A stretch of DNA of 64,000 bases from NCBI GenBank assembly GCA_033297075.1, contig MU858071.1, forward strand, positions 247,437 through 311,436. Reading direction: 5' to 3'. The number at the start of each line of letters is the position of its first letter. Position 1 is the stretch's first letter. Below, in pieces: positions 1 through 13,300 of the stretch. The DNA comes from Rhypophila decipiens (lineage: Eukaryota > Ascomycota > Sordariomycetes > Sordariales > Naviculisporaceae). The notes under the pieces are model-generated. The model was given only the letters and a program-made list of their open reading frames with translations, was not told the DNA's origin and searched no databases. A program made the position numbers and the translations under genes.

Positions 1-2
1 AC

Positions 3-344
3 CTGGAAGATTCGACCGGTGCTGAAATTCCAGAGAAAGAGTCGAGCGAGTTGATCGATACGCTGAATAAGCACGCCACACAGGAAAACAATGTCGTCAG
101 CGTGCAGTGGGAGCAACCCGGGGATGTGATTATCTGGGATAACCGCGCCGTTCTGCACCGCGCCGGGGAGTGGACGGGCGAAGGCAAGTATGCTAGGGAT
201 TTGAGGCGGACGACGGTCCATGACGATGGGACGTATGCTTGGGGACTGAACGATGTGGGAACGCCTATGCCGACTATCGCCGGCTTGCTCAACACTCCTG
301 GGCTGTTGCAATTTGCGGCGACGCAGGAAGGCGTCAAGGTTTAG
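3..344 (+). CDS. TauD/TfdA-family Fe(II)/2-oxoglutarate dioxygenase, 3' end only
   Basis: The reading frame is open from the left edge to a TAG at 342-344, so only about 113 C-terminal residues are present and the true start lies outside the window. The segment contains WDNRAVLHRAG followed about 13 residues later by a basic run ending in RRTTV. In TauD/TfdA enzymes this is the last part of the cupin core: the distal iron-ligand His (in the HRAG) and the Arg that binds the 2-oxoglutarate carboxylate. Enzymes of this family hydroxylate sulfonates, phenoxyacetates or carnitine-like substrates; the substrate cannot be told from this tail. The last 30 residues (GLNDVGTPMPTIAGLL...) are typical of the fungal TfdA group. 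Family call is firm, substrate unknown. Confidence 0.8.
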   Translation: MEDSTGAEIPEKESSELIDTLNKHATQENNVVSVQWEQPGDVIIWDNRAVLHRAGEWTGEGKYARDLRRTTVHDDGTYAWGLNDVGTPMPTIAGLLNTPGLLQFAATQEGVKV

Positions 345-499
345 GAATTTCCCCTGTATCAAGAGTCAGGTTGTTGATTTAATTTGGACTGAATTGCTGA
401 GTGCTTGTTCGAAAGGCTGCAAAATTTACTCAAGAGAATTCGTGATATAGCATAATATTGTCATCGTCCCATCATGTGACTAGACTGGCATGACAGTCA

Positions 500-1633
500 T
501 CATAGCCCTCTTGCCTTGATAAAGCGCGTGATCTGCTCCCGAGTGTGCTTATCATTATACGACTCGTAGACCTCGTAGAACGAGATGAGCTCTTGTGTGC
601 AGTCGACCATGGCCTCAATGTCGATATTACTCTCAGCCAGCCAGGTCGCGATGCGTGACACCTTAGGCCAGCGCTGATCGGGCACCTTCTTGGAGTTGTT
701 CTCCATGCCGCTGCCCTCTGCCATGCCGGACAATCCACCTGAATTTTGAGGCGTCAATGTCGGGGTAGGGGCGCCCACCACTCCAGGCCCTTGATTGGCT
801 GCCCTCAACTGCGCAAACGACGCCTGGGCCGCGGCGAGGTTTGAGGGCATGGCCATTCGACTCGCAGCGCTGTTGGTGTCGCCCTGCTGCTGCTGCTGGC
901 TATTCTGATTCGATTGGGTAGTTGGCTTGAGGACCACGGCCAGCAGGATGGCTGTCAGCGCAATTATGTGCGGCGGGTAGAGCAGTGGGAGATCCGTCAT
1001 GTAGTGGTCGTTTATGATGCTCCAGGCCAGTGCGGCCTCCTCGGCGTGGAGGCCCAACGTGTCTTGTAGGGCGGTGAGGGTCCGGTAGGGCTGGTGTATA
1101 ATGAGCTGCGACTGCATCTCGGAAATCAGAAAGAACTCGCATTCGCCCATCTTGGCCGTCGACTCGCCCGGGTTGTTGAGATGTATGTCCCCCGGCCACA
1201 GCGAGCGCGCCTCCTGGCCGACTAGTCGGATGTGCTGCGGTGTTTCTTCCATTTTGCAGGCGAGGTAGACGGCGGTGGCGATGAGGAGGAAAGGATTCGT
1301 TCGCCGGATCTCGATCTTGGTGTAGAAACGCTTGACATACATTTGGGCCGTGGCGAGAGCTTGTTGTCGTACCCCTAATCGCTTCCCAAGACGGATGATT
1401 TCTGCAATACCCACGGGCAGCACTTGTCAGTCTTGATCTTGTTGTCTTTCTCTCCGAAAGGCCTCCGACTTACGTTGGTTAAAGTAGATATTCAGATGAC
1501 GGAGCTGAGGAAGAGGGTACATCTGAACCAAGGCCGGGTCTTCATCTTCGAGTGCCTGTCGCATGGCCGCGAGCTCATCCTTGGTGAATTGCCAGTGTTT
1601 TCGCTGCGTCGATTCCCAGTAGTTGGCCGCCAT
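500..1633 (-). CDS. SSN8: Cyclin C, RNA polymerase II mediator kinase-module cyclin (SSN8)
   Basis: Model complement(join(500..1401,1474..1633)), 353 residues. Exon 1 starts with [10 protein letters not shown] and ends in LNIYFNQ; a 72-bp intron (donor GTAAGT at 1473, acceptor GCAG at 1402) joins it to [20 protein letters not shown]. This is the hallmark start of the first cyclin fold of fungal cyclin C, followed by [21 protein letters not shown]. Cyclin C pairs with the Cdk8 kinase (Ssn3) in the Mediator kinase module and modulates RNA polymerase II transcription in the nucleus. An in-frame ATG lies 33 bases upstream, but the family starts at MAANYW. A Gln/Asn/Ser-rich insert (about residues 215-275) with a short polyQ separates the second cyclin fold from a conserved C-terminal helix ([15 protein letters not shown]...). 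The gene is divergent from the carrier gene 1.6 kb away. Confidence 0.93.
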
Positions 1634-3213
1634 TGCGAAGGGGGTCGAGGAGGGTCCGAGTGCCACTAATTATTGCGATGAAATACTATAGAAAATTGTC
1701 TCGACGCGGCCGGCGCGAGGATCAAATGCGGAAAAGAAGCCAGCTTCGGGTCCGAGTAAAGAAGAATATCAATTAACCAGTACTGTTGTCCTGGGGTAGG
1801 AAAGTTATCGGCAAACTCCCAATATCGGAGGTTGCACAAGATGCCTGCCGCCGACGAGCTAATAAGAGGTGGGGAGCTAATTGCCTGGTTCGGCCTCTCG
1901 GCGGGTGGCCCGGCAGGGGTACAGAATGTGGCTGGTGAAGCGCTGTAGTGTACACTAGTGTGCGTGTAACGATCTCGTTAGAGCTGTTATGTAATGATCT
2001 CGGTACCTCGTCCTTGGCCAAGTCGGGTTCAAATTATGGATAATCATGAGTCGAGTCCAGTCCCAAATCTCTCCGGCACCTCTGAATTACACGGATAACT
2101 GGCTGGAGAGGATGGTACAGCAATTCCAACAGAGTGTCGATCCAACCCGAAGGGCTGTTCGGGGCTGGGCCTAGAGGAATGCTCTCGAATTTAGGGTCCC
2201 CTCTCGCCGTATTTCTGTACAGTGGCAGGACGGCTTCAGGCTGGCTTCTGGAGAGAAACGTGGGCATTGTCGATGGTTCTTTCGTACCCCTTCCAGATAG
2301 GAATTAGGTAATGTCGTTGATGCCTTTTTCGAGATTGCTTGGCAAAGTGGTCGTGAGCCCAGCCGTTGGTTGTACGACAGTTCTTTCAAAATGTCCAAGT
2401 TGTTGCTAACCTGTATGTCGAGTTGCCCCTCTGAAATACTGGCGACGTGGCCCAGAGATGGAAACCCTCAACAAGCCACGCCTAAGCCAAACTGAAATCC
2501 CAAACTTTGTTCTCCATATCTACTCTGCTTGTGATAATCATCATACAGCTACATGATATATCAACTTTGTTCTACGATTAAACTCTCCATGGTATCTCGC
2601 CAATACCATACTGTCAGCTCTACCCCACCTTGACTAACATCACGTAACCAACTCCATCCGGGAAGCAAAAGGAAGCAATTTCAGAAACTCGGGAACCAGG
2701 GGCTAGCCACAAGTCGGTAAATCATCTGCACCATGATTGGTTGGTCCAGCAGCACGCCACAGTTCTCGACTCACCTGAGGCTCACAAACTGCTGTTAACT
2801 TGGCATGCCAAGCCACAGTTTCGCATTTCCCACCTCAGCCATCGGCCTCCACTTTCCAATTCGCGGTTCCATCTTCAATTTTCCTCGACTGGGTTTTTGC
2901 ACTTCCCGGATTTGTTTATATGTGAATGTCTTGCTGTTGTGACACGACCGTCTATTCTTTTGGCATTCTTCCCAGAATGCTGCTGTATTCATAGCCTCTA
3001 CCACCAAGGTCGCGCTGCTACCGAAGCTTGAATGCGATTGATCTATTTCGCTCAACTGCACGTTCCAGTCCAAGACCAATCGCCCCTACGTCATAACCGT
3101 TCGAGCTACGTGCCGCCGGTGAATCCTCACCTCGAACTACGCCCAAGTCACACGGCCCCGATCACCGCCCGCGCCTGCATGTTGCGTCGGACCATGATAA
3201 CCCGGTTCCGGGA
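1634..3213. other. Intergenic region between divergent SSN8 and carrier genes
   Basis: About 1.6 kb holding both promoters and 5' UTRs. Only short, low-quality open frames occur, on both strands, without family resemblance. I see no RNA gene or repeat. Confidence 0.6.
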
Positions 3214-5508
3214 ATGAAGATTACCGATGTGGTCTCAGAGTTGGAGGTGAAGATGATCGAGTCACAGAATCAGCGGGACAAGCGCGTCGAGGAGTTATGG
3301 AAGAAATTGGACCCCGCCGCTCATGGCGAGCTGGACTACAAGGGCCTCCGGGACGGACTGAGGAGGATAGACCACCGTGAGCCCTTTTGCAGTTTGGGAA
3401 GGGAATGCCCGACGTCTTGCTGACCGAGGACCCGTCGCGCATTTTCAGCCATGAAGGATGCCGACGATATGCTCAAGCAGATCATCAGGAAGGTTGATAC
3501 CAGCGGCGATGGCAAGATACAATACGAAGGTGAGTTATACTCGCTGGTGGGATGGATCAAGTCCAATCGCTAAGCTCGCCGACCCCCCAGAGTTTCGAGC
3601 CTTCGTCGAGACCGCTGAGCGGCAGCTCCTTCAGCTCTTTCGGTCCATCGATCGGGACAAGGACGGCCGCCTTAACAAGGAGGAGCTCCGCGCCGCTTTT
3701 CAGCGCGCTGGACTGTCGGTTCCCATGCGGAGACTGACTGGCTTCTTCAACGAGATTGATATGAACCACGATGGCTTCATAAGCTTTGACGAATGGCGGT
3801 ACGTTATTTCTTTATTTCTTTTCTGCTCCTGCGTTGCCAATTTTCATCCAAAGGTTAAGTTTTCACAATACATGAACCCATGTGCATTCATCTCATCTCC
3901 GGTTGCTCCATCGTGACCTGACCCGACCTGACCTGCAGCGTGCCAACTGCTAACCCTGATTTACAGCGACTTCCTCTTGTTCATGCCTGCTCATCACCAG
4001 GACGGTTCACAACTCGAAGCAGCACTTTCGTTCTACTCGTCGATAGTTACTGTCAACGCGGAGGGTGATTCTTTAGTCAGTGAAGACACACTGGAAGGTC
4101 TAGGTACGACCGGGTTCCTTTTACAGACTCTGTTCGGTTCTCTTTTGAAGGTTGTCAGTCCGGATTCGATTAATAGCGTTCGGCCCCCACCGGTACAAGC
4201 ACCAAAATCGCCGCCCGAGTCGGCACAGGAAACAGAGACATCGACAAAAATGAGCGCCACAGCGACGTACCCACAATATGGTCGAGTCGTCGATCACGAG
4301 ACGGACGGCGCCAGCGAGAAACTCATCCCACGGAAAAAAGACTCGAAGCTGGATACAATTCGGGATCTTTCTACTGTCCAGGAGGCCGAGGAGGCCGTGA
4401 ACTCAGCACTGACAGATCTCTTCCCTGATCCAGGTTACTTTCTCGCCGGCGCCGTCTCAGGTGGGGTGTCTCGCACTGCGACTGCTCCCTTAGATCGCTT
4501 GAAGGTGTACCTCCTAGTTAACACCAAGGCAAGCCCCTCCGTTGTCACTGATCTTGCCAAGCAAGGCCGGCCCGTTGTTGCGCTTCGCAATGCTGGTGGT
4601 CCTATCGTCGAGGCTGTCAAGTCACTGTGGAGGACAGGCGGAATCCGCACATTCTTTGCAGGTGAGATTTATCGAATAGTCCACGAACCAGCCATCAATT
4701 TGCTAACAAGATTCCAGGCAATGGGTTGAACGTGATCAAAATCATGCCGGAATCCGCGATTAGGGTAAGCACAAAATAGACACGTGTAGTATCAATAAAC
4801 AGTAGCTGGAGACTGCGGAGGCTGACCTTGATGTAGTTTGGCTCCTATGAAGCCTCAAAAAGATTCCTGGCTACCTACGAGGGACACAACGACCCAACCC
4901 AAATCAGCACGGTCTCCAAATTTGTTGCCGGCGGCATGGGCGGCATGACGGCTCAGTTCTGTGTGTATCCCATTGACACGCTCAAGTTCCGGCTTCAGTG
5001 CGAGACGGTCGAAGGCGGCCTCAAGGGCAATGCACTACTCATCCAAACAATGAAGAAAATGTGGGCCGAGGGCCCACGGCGTACTGCGTATCGTGGATTG
5101 GGACTCGGCCTGGTCGGCATGTTCCCGTACAGCGCCATCGACATTGGGACATTCGAAATGCTCAAGAAATACTACATCCGAACCAAGGCAAAATATTACG
5201 GCATGCACGAGGAGGACGCACACGTGGGAAATATCGCCACAGCTATTCTGGGCTCTTCATCGGGTGCGCTTGGTGCCTCTGCAGTCTATCCGCTCAACGT
5301 GCTGCGGACGAGATTGCAGACGCAAGGGACAGCAATGCACCCTCCGACATACACGGGCATTGTGGACGTGGCACGAAAAACGATCAAGAACGAGGGACTC
5401 CGTGGCTTATATAAGGGACTGACGCCCAACCTCCTCAAGGTGGCACCTGCGCTCGGCATCACTTGGGTGTCGTACGAAAACATGAAGAAGCTCCTTGATC
5501 TACACTGA
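3214..5508 (+). CDS. Ca2+-dependent mitochondrial carrier (ATP-Mg/Pi, SAL1/SCaMC type)
   Basis: Model join(3214..3376,3449..3529,3591..3798,3967..4661,4718..4764,4837..5508), 621 residues. All junctions have GT/AG ends and keep frame. The N-terminal half carries EF-hands: a degenerate one near residues 33-44 and good loops at 71-82 (DTSGDGKIQYEE), 102-113 (DRDKDGRLNKEE) and 138-149 (DMNHDGFISFDE). The C-terminal half is a three-repeat mitochondrial carrier with signatures PLDRLK, PIDTLKFRLQ and PLNVLRTRLQ; Asn in place of the acidic residue in the third repeat also occurs in relatives. Proteins of this type exchange ATP-Mg for phosphate across the inner membrane, gated by cytosolic Ca2+ through the EF-hand domain. 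An upstream ATG at 3194 runs into a stop after seven codons, so 3214 is the start; that short frame could act as a uORF. The first exons are small, as usual in the family. Confidence 0.93.
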
Positions 5509-7035
5509 TGGGATGGGAAGGAGAGCTCAACAACAGCGAAAATATGGAGTGGGGGATCTTATATCAGGTGCGATTTGCATCAACATAGCGAAGTGGAATT
5601 TTGGTCAAGAGTTGGCGGGCATCTTGTTTGGCAGTTGGGCATAGCTTGGGCATCTTTCTACCATGGTCAGTCCTGGATAGCTAGCGTGGGAGAGGAGCGA
5701 ATTGTGTATTTATTCTTTGTCTGGCGGAGGATCATAGCCCCGGCGTTTATTATACTTGGGATGTCGTTTTCTTTTCTCTTCTTCCTGGGAGCGGAGAGAT
5801 ACCATTAGAAAAAAGGAGCAGGCGAGAGATGGTCGTGGCGGTTGGTTCTTTCTATTTGGCAGCGTGTATGTGCGCATAATTTGCGAGCATCAACAAGCAG
5901 CGAGAAATTGACAGCTGGTTAAGCTGATCGATTCCATGTCTAGAGATTCTAGGGATTGTTCTCATTTGTCGAGATGACGACATCTTGTCTAGAGTATAGA
6001 TGGATGATAGATTAGATCAATCGACTTCTTTACTCATCATGGAAATGCAGCCCGTTTCCCCTATTGCTCAAATGTGCATGTGTGCGTCGTCAGCTCTCGC
6101 ATCTCGAGTGACACCTTGTTCTGCAGGTGATGGTGAGCTAATTCGTAGGTTTTACTGTCAATCAGCAGATCCGGTCCAATGTCCAATTGGATTTTGATAT
6201 TGCCAACCGAGCAAGATTTTTATTCCCACGTATACATCGTACGAATGGGTGTCTGTATCGTTATCCGTACTCCGAATCACTTCCGGTCCCGGGGACAAGC
6301 CTGGGCTGCTGCTGTGGAGGCTGACTTCCCCGCAGCGAGCCACCACTAGGGCTGCCAGGGTGCCATTTGCAGCTTCCTAATCTGGAATACTCGATCTTCC
6401 CTACGACGGTTCTGGTTCGCTGCGTGACTCCTCGGGTTTCTAGCAAGTGAAAACTTCTACACTCTACACCGTCCCTTTCGGATCAGGAAAGGACCATGAC
6501 CTTTGCTGACGACGCCCTTGGGGATTTGCCAATGAGGTGGTATTGAATGCATGGCCTAACAATTTATCTCCTTCATCGTTCAACAAAATTTGTCACGGTA
6601 CCCCTCACGTTTTGGGCATATCGTCATCGCTCTCACCAACCTGCAAAAGCATACATCTAATATCTTAGTCCAAGAGTTGTGACATGAATCAACTTGACGC
6701 GTAACAGGTCTATCGCAAAGGCATTGTCACTTTCCTCTTGTCGACTGGATTGAACCTCTTTCCTCCATCTCGTTGCATATTTTCTTCTTGTTTTCACTGT
6801 CAAGACTCTTTCCCCAAGCAAAGACAGTGGTTCTCGCGAACATATCCACACTCTTCGCTGGCCAAGCTCGCGTAGACGCTGACGATATCGGTTTCCACTC
6901 TTGTTCGAGTGGCAATTCTAGCAAGGCAGTGATAGCCTGTGAAAAGGAGGTTGATGTTTCCAGTTGTCCAGGGTCTTGGCACAAACAGTCTGAGCGATTG
7001 TTTCAGGAGGCTTCGCCAAGACGTCTCGAGTAGTC
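5509..7035. other. Intergenic region (3' UTR and upstream region of the next gene)
   Basis: About 1.5 kb between two genes on the + strand. Open frames here are short and without recognisable domains. The part before 7036 is pyrimidine-rich and probably contains the promoter and 5' UTR of the following membrane-protein gene. No RNA gene seen. Confidence 0.5.
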
Positions 7036-9822
7036 ATGCCCTATTCCGACAACCTCTATTCCATGGTGGACGACGACTCGGACCTCGACCCGGAGCCCAT
7101 TGATCATGTTTTGAACTATGAACCCCGGCAGAACCTGCCCTATGGAGGTGGAGGTGAAGGTGAAGAGCTCTATGATGATGTGGATGTGGATGTGGAATCC
7201 GATGATGTATTCTCACCCACGGATGGCTACTTCCGCGCGCCTCATGAGACTGGCACCAGCTCGAGTGCCTCCCTCCTTTATCCACCACCATTGCCATTGA
7301 CACTCTCTGCGGATCCTGGGGCGTCCAATTCACAGTCGCAGCCTCAACAGGCTCCCCACGTGCCGAATATTTGGGTTCAAGATCCTTCCCTCGGACCGGG
7401 TACTACTGCCGAGAGCAAAGCTCGAGAGGCAGACCAGGAAAGACAAACATGCACGACTTCCTCTCAACCTGCGTCTTCAACTGCTTCTTCACCGGCTCCG
7501 GTTGCGAGTTATCCGGGTCAGGACGCGTACTCATATCGCTATCAACCATCATCATCGTCCGCGTACAACAGCTCGTCATCAGGAGCACCTCACACATCTT
7601 ACACTCGACGCCCACAACCCCCATATTACAACAACCTCAACTCGCATTTCTTCAGCACACCAAGTGAGGCCCCACCGGCCTACACGCCATCACCAACATC
7701 ACCAACGTCATCAAACACGTCAAGGAACTACAGAACATTCTCGGATCTTTACCATAACACTTCCACCACGATGGCTGGTGGAGAAGAGACACGGGGTGTT
7801 TTTGCCAGAGACCCCGAGAGCATGGGAGGGCCCATGACTCCATTGCTGTCGTCGTCATCTCGGAGGGAGAGGTTGGGAAGATGGCTGAAACGTCATTGGA
7901 AGCTATCACTGGCTGGTTTGCTTCTCTTGCTCGTGACGATTGCAGTCCTCTCGGGTGTACTCACTGGCCTCTCAAAGGATGTAAGTTTGGCTTTCAGTTC
8001 TGTTGTGATACTTCATATCGTCCCTTGCAATACCTTGGTTTCCGTGCCCCGTATTAGTCTGAGTACGCAATATTCTATACTTCATCGAGGTTACGTGGCA
8101 GTGTTGTCGTCACGACATACTACTTTGCTGCTGGGCCACAAACCATAGGTGTCGAGGGTCCTCTCTTATATATACCCATCACCTCCCCGCACCTCTCAAC
8201 CACGTTCCATGTTAACCAAGCACCAGAGAGGAAATCGCCTTGACGGCAACCTACCCATCAAAGAACCAGTCAACAAACCCCCGATGAACCCCCCTGACAA
8301 CCACGATGGATTTCAGTGGCGATCCGGATGGGGTTGTAAAAGCGACAAGATCGCCCGTCCAGTTGACCAGTTCGAGGTTTCCTTTGCCGCCGACAAGGCC
8401 CTCAAAATCGTGCAAGACGTCGCCTCCAAAAACGCCGATTTGCAAGCCCCTCACTACCGCCACGTCCAGGTCCAAGGACAAGTCATCTTCCGTCGAAGCA
8501 GCGAATCAGGCAACCCCTCCTCCGCCATCGTCCTCCAAGTCTCTGCCAGCGACGACCGAATCAAAGTCGACACAGAGTGGGAATCCAACAAGCAGTCCCT
8601 TTTGGTCACGGTACCTAACAACATTCCCTGGGACGAGACCCCCGAGGGGCCCTGCGTAAACATTCTCGCCACAGTCTGGGTCCCGAAAGATGGTTTGCTC
8701 GACAACCTCGAGGTAATAACCACCCAGCTAGGAATCAGCCTATACGACAACCTCTCCCTGTCCGTCTCCAAAGATACCCGCCTCTCGAGCACGTCAGGCA
8801 GCATAGTCTCCGCCGCTACCGGGTTCGACTCGCCAGACGACCAAATCTACGACATGGGTGCCCCAGATAAGTATCAATTCCGCTCCCGCATTATTGAAGC
8901 AAAAACAACCTCGGCTCCGATCAAAGGCTCCTGGCCGTTACTCGACTACCTTGGTCTAATCTCCACCTCGGGCAACATCAAAGCCTGCATCGAACCCAAG
9001 GAAGTCGACAAGGAAAAGCCCGCACCTGCGATGCTGTATATCAAGTCCTTTAGCGGGGACGTCGAATTCCGCGAGCCGATCCACGCCGCCCAGGATGCCT
9101 TCACCGTCGCACAAGCATGGAAAGAAGCCGGTCGAGAGCAAGAACTCAATCTTCACCCCGAAACAGTCCTCCCGCCACGGGATTACAGAGTCGAAGTTCA
9201 CACCACTAGTGGGAATATCCGGGGCAGTGTGGCGTTTAGTTCTGGTGCCGGGTTCAAGAGTACCGGTGGGAATATGCACCTCGATCTGTTGCCCGTTCTG
9301 GATGTTGCTGCTGCTGGGGGACAGAAAATGTCGAGCTTGACGACGGCTAGTACGAGTGGAAGTAATGAATTGTACATGCTTGAGCCGTTGTGGGTTGGCC
9401 AAGATGGATCGGGCATGGGAATGAGATATGTACCCTTCCCATCTGCTGGACCTGGAGTCCCAGCCTCGCCGGGTCCGGTTGAGGGACAAGAGCCTACAGA
9501 AGACGGGAACGACCTGAAAAAAGACGAGCCGAACATGATCATCGCCTCCAGCGCCGCCGCCGCCTTGCGAAGCATCACCAGCCAGCACAGCCTTACATCA
9601 GGCGATATGAATCTGCATTATCCCGCTGCTTGGGAGGGCGAACTCAGTCTGACGACGCATTCCGGAAAGTTGACGGCCGTAGGGCAAGGCGTGGAGCTGA
9701 TCAAAACTCCTGGAAGCGGATACCCGAAATACATCCTTGCCAGGAAGGGCTCTCCCGGCGCGGGGAGTCGGTTCGTGGCCAAGACGACCTCTGGGGATAT
9801 TTTTGTCAAGGTTGGGAATTAG
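7036..9822 (+). CDS. Single-pass membrane protein with DUF4097-like beta-repeat C-terminal domain
   Basis: Model join(7036..7980,8149..9822), 872 residues. Exon 1 encodes an acidic then Ser/Pro/Thr-rich cytosolic-type region with a PPAY motif (near residue 215) and a strong hydrophobic helix at about residues 289-311 (LAGLLLLLVTIAVLSGVL) preceded by basic residues WLKRHWK, so the long C-terminal part probably faces outside or a lumen. The 168-bp intron has donor GTAAGT and acceptor TAG at 8148; the acceptor is the least certain point, because the 60-90 residues after it are proline-rich and poorly conserved in type. The C-terminal region repeats short blocks such as STSGNI, SFSGDVEF, TTSGNIRG, TSGDMNL, THSGKL and TTSGDIFVKV, the pattern of DUF4097/adhesin-like beta-helix domains. 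Function unknown; no enzymatic motif seen. Confidence 0.75.
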
Positions 9823-10341
9823 CCTCTCTTTTGTATAGTTGAGTTTTGCCTGTTTTGTGCATTTGGTCATTTTGGATGCCGAAGGGGAATGAATAATGCT
9901 GCTTGGTAGATCCCCGGGGGAGGAGTCTGAGGGAAATGATACTAGAGTTTCTTAGAATGACCTGGCAAGGATTGGATACCACAATGGGCAAGGTAGGTTA
10001 TTGCACCAAGTAATTATGGTCTACGGATATCATAATGGCTTATATTTCGTCTCGAGGTTCAGCAACAAGGTCTTTATTAGGTTAGGGTTTTTTTTTACTC
10101 AGCCCCGACGTAATGGACTGATCACGGACAATACGTACAATACAAATATATATAGTTCACCACCCGGGAATCCGACGCAGCTCAAAGGGCAAGTAAACCA
10201 AATATTGATATGCCGAGTTAGTAAACGCTTCAAGTTACAGGTTCGGGCTATTATGCTACCATACGCTATCCACACAAGCAAGCAAATCTAACCAAAACCA
10301 ACCAAACCGCTGAACTCACATTCATCTGTATAGAAAGATTC
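9823..10341. other. Convergent intergenic region
   Basis: About 520 bases between the 3' ends of a + gene and the - strand Bun107 gene. It contains a T-run at 10089-10096 and AT-rich stretches suitable for 3' ends of both transcripts. Nothing else seen. Confidence 0.5.
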
Positions 10342-13300
10342 TTAACCACCGCCACCACCAGCAGGGCGTTGATCTTGTACTGGTCCTTGCTGATCACCAT
10401 GCCCGAGACCAGGAGTACCAGTCGTTGAAGACAAGGCATCCTCCTCATTGCTCCCCCTCCCGACGACATGGACCCCTTCCTCACCCGATCGTCTTTCTTT
10501 TGGCGGGAATGGAATCTCTTTCCTCCCATTGGCCTTGTAATGCAATACGATATCGTTTCCTCCCTTCCAGACGTGGGCTCGAAGCGTAGCCAGGCTCATG
10601 GTGATGGGTAATAACTGTAGAGATAACCAGTCAGTAATTTGCTTCTCGAGTGACATCCAAATGGAAGGAAAGGACAGAGGACCAAACATACCTGATCATT
10701 ACAATAAAGCTCCAAATACTCCTCCGGCCGAAGCGGAATCTCTCCGTCCTCGCCTCCTCCGTCTTTCTCCGCGTCGCCCCCTTCTTCACCAGCGAGCCCC
10801 ATAGGCTGGGGATCAATCCTCTCGGCAACATAAGCAAGGATCTTCTTGACCCTAAGCATACGATTCGCATTGAGCCGATTGTTCCCATCAGCCGCCGTAA
10901 TAGGCGGCAACTCATCCCTCCAAGGGTGCAACACAAACGACACCTTGACGGGGTCCTTAGGCGGCACCGTATTCAAGAGCAACACCTCAGCCAGCCACTG
11001 GGGGCCCCTCTTCTCAATGACATCCGCGTCCAGCCCGGCAGTCGCCACAGTGCCCCTATACAATTCGGCAGACCCGCCAGACGTTTCCTCCTGGATGATC
11101 ACTTTCGTTCCTGCAGGCAACTTCAGCACGGGCGTGTCGTTCGGTAAGCTGGGCGTCACCCTCGTCTCGACAATAGACTCCGGGCTCTCGGCGAGCTGCT
11201 TGTCGTACTCGTTGCGCATGCGCTGGATGACTCCCAGAAAGTTGTCTTCGAATTCTTTCTCGTGGTTCGACGACGATTCCGACTCCTCGGCCCGCTCGTC
11301 TACCACGGCTGGCTTCTCAGCTGCTGTGGTCGAGGCTGACCTGCCCAGTTTCATTCCGCCAAACGACATGTTCATGCGGAACTTCTTCTTTCCAAACGGC
11401 GTACTTGGAGCTTTATCTTTGTCCTTGTCCTTGTCTTTGGCGTCCTTTTCTTTTTCCTTGTCCCCCTTTCCGTTCTCGTTGGGTGTTTTCGCTGCGGCCG
11501 CCGTCTTGTCCTCCGACTGACGCGTCTCCACGGCCGGGGTCTGCGCCGGCTTGGGAGTGTCAGGTGAATGGATAGCATCGGAAAAGTAGTCTTCCCGTTC
11601 TACAGACGGCCGGCTGACTTGAGAAAGACGCTTGTCAAGAGGTGTGTGGGGTGTCGGGGTTGGCAGCCCTTCCAGGACCGGAGCCATCGGTGACCCGGGT
11701 GTAGCAGATAGTATCGCCATGCCTGGGGTCATGGGCGGATAGTGCATCCCGTTCGCTCGAGGCGTCGTCCCTGGAGTGTCAGAGGCCACCCAGCCGGGTG
11801 GTGGTGGAATGGATATCACCAGCGGCGGGTTTAACCTGCCAACGGTGATTTTCTTTTCCAACGGCTCGTTCAGTTTCTGCCTGTAAGCTTCGTCACGTCG
11901 TATCTCTTCATCAATCAGATTCGCAAACAAGTATCGTAGAACCCATTTTCCAAGGTTAACTGGACGCAAATTGTCAGCACAAGGCGCCGTGGCCAGATAG
12001 AGCAAGAGGACACATACTTCTCTGATCCTCCCGAAACTCAACAGCTTCCTCCAAAGTCAGCTCGTCCGCATACATCTCAGCGTCAAAACAGTTAAATGGC
12101 TCCAAGACCACGGTCAGGTTTCCAGAACTGGTGTCGATGGAGCACCACGGCGCCACAGCCTCGAGGGTATTGATCTCGGGCTCCACGTCTTCCAAATGCT
12201 TCTTCCCAAAACTTTTAATGGGCTGACACCTGATCAAGTCCCAAAGAAGGACATCGCCGGCAGTGTCCAATGTTAGCACCCGCCGTCTATCATTCAGCAG
12301 ACGATGTTTGACCAAACCAAACTGGCCCTCGATGGTCTCTTCGGGTAGTTGATGAATCGGTTCGACGCCAAAAGTTACTGGGTCTGGTAATACTTCTGAT
12401 CCTTTTCGTCCATGCCCAAGGGTCGACTCGTCCCCATCTCTGTTCAGAGATGGCGGGAAGGATGCCGTGTTGGATATCCTCAAGATGGACTTGGCTGAAA
12501 TCTCTCGTTTCAATGACCCATTTACCGGCGGTGGGGACGGAGCAGATGGCAGAAAGCTCTCCCTGCTCCTTGTGGACGCGATAGAGGCTCGGTGCTGCTT
12601 GTATGTGTTTGGGAGCTCGGCAACGGTTGTGTCAACATTCCGCCACCTATTAATCGACGACCTTGACGTTGCCGTCCAGATACAATCGCCGGCGGCTACG
12701 ACCTTGCTGACGCCGTCATTCTCCTGCGCCACAGCCACAGACAGTCCATCATCCAGCTCACCAAAGGTGCCCCGGACATCCGTCTTGACTACCAAGCCCG
12801 AACGATCACTGCTGTAGAAAATGCCCAAGTCCGGCTCTTCAGAGTAGAGTGACCAAACACTATCGTTATGCATGGTAAGTGTGTGCATACATCGGCCGGC
12901 CGTGACACTCCAGACCTTGACGGTCTGGTCAGAGCTGGCCGTCATGACCATATCGCCAGACTGGTTGACCAAGACAGACCGAATATTGTCGGTATGACCC
13001 ACAAACTTGGTGATGCGCTTCCCCGTCTTGGGGTCCCACAAGCGGACAATACTTTCTGGGCCGCCGCTGGCGAGGATGCTGTGCGTGACGCTGAGAGCAT
13101 AGACGCTGCCTTTCTCCGTTATTTCTTCGCCGCTGACATCGATCTCGAGTGTCTTGCCGCCTCCCGCCAGATCCCAGAGATATATTTTGCGGTCCAGGCC
13201 ACCCGAGGCTACCCAACCCGTGTTTTGGTCTGGCGTCGCGACGCATTTTACGTAGTCGGCATGTTGGCCGATTGTCGCTGGTTCTTTGGAATCGCTTCCG

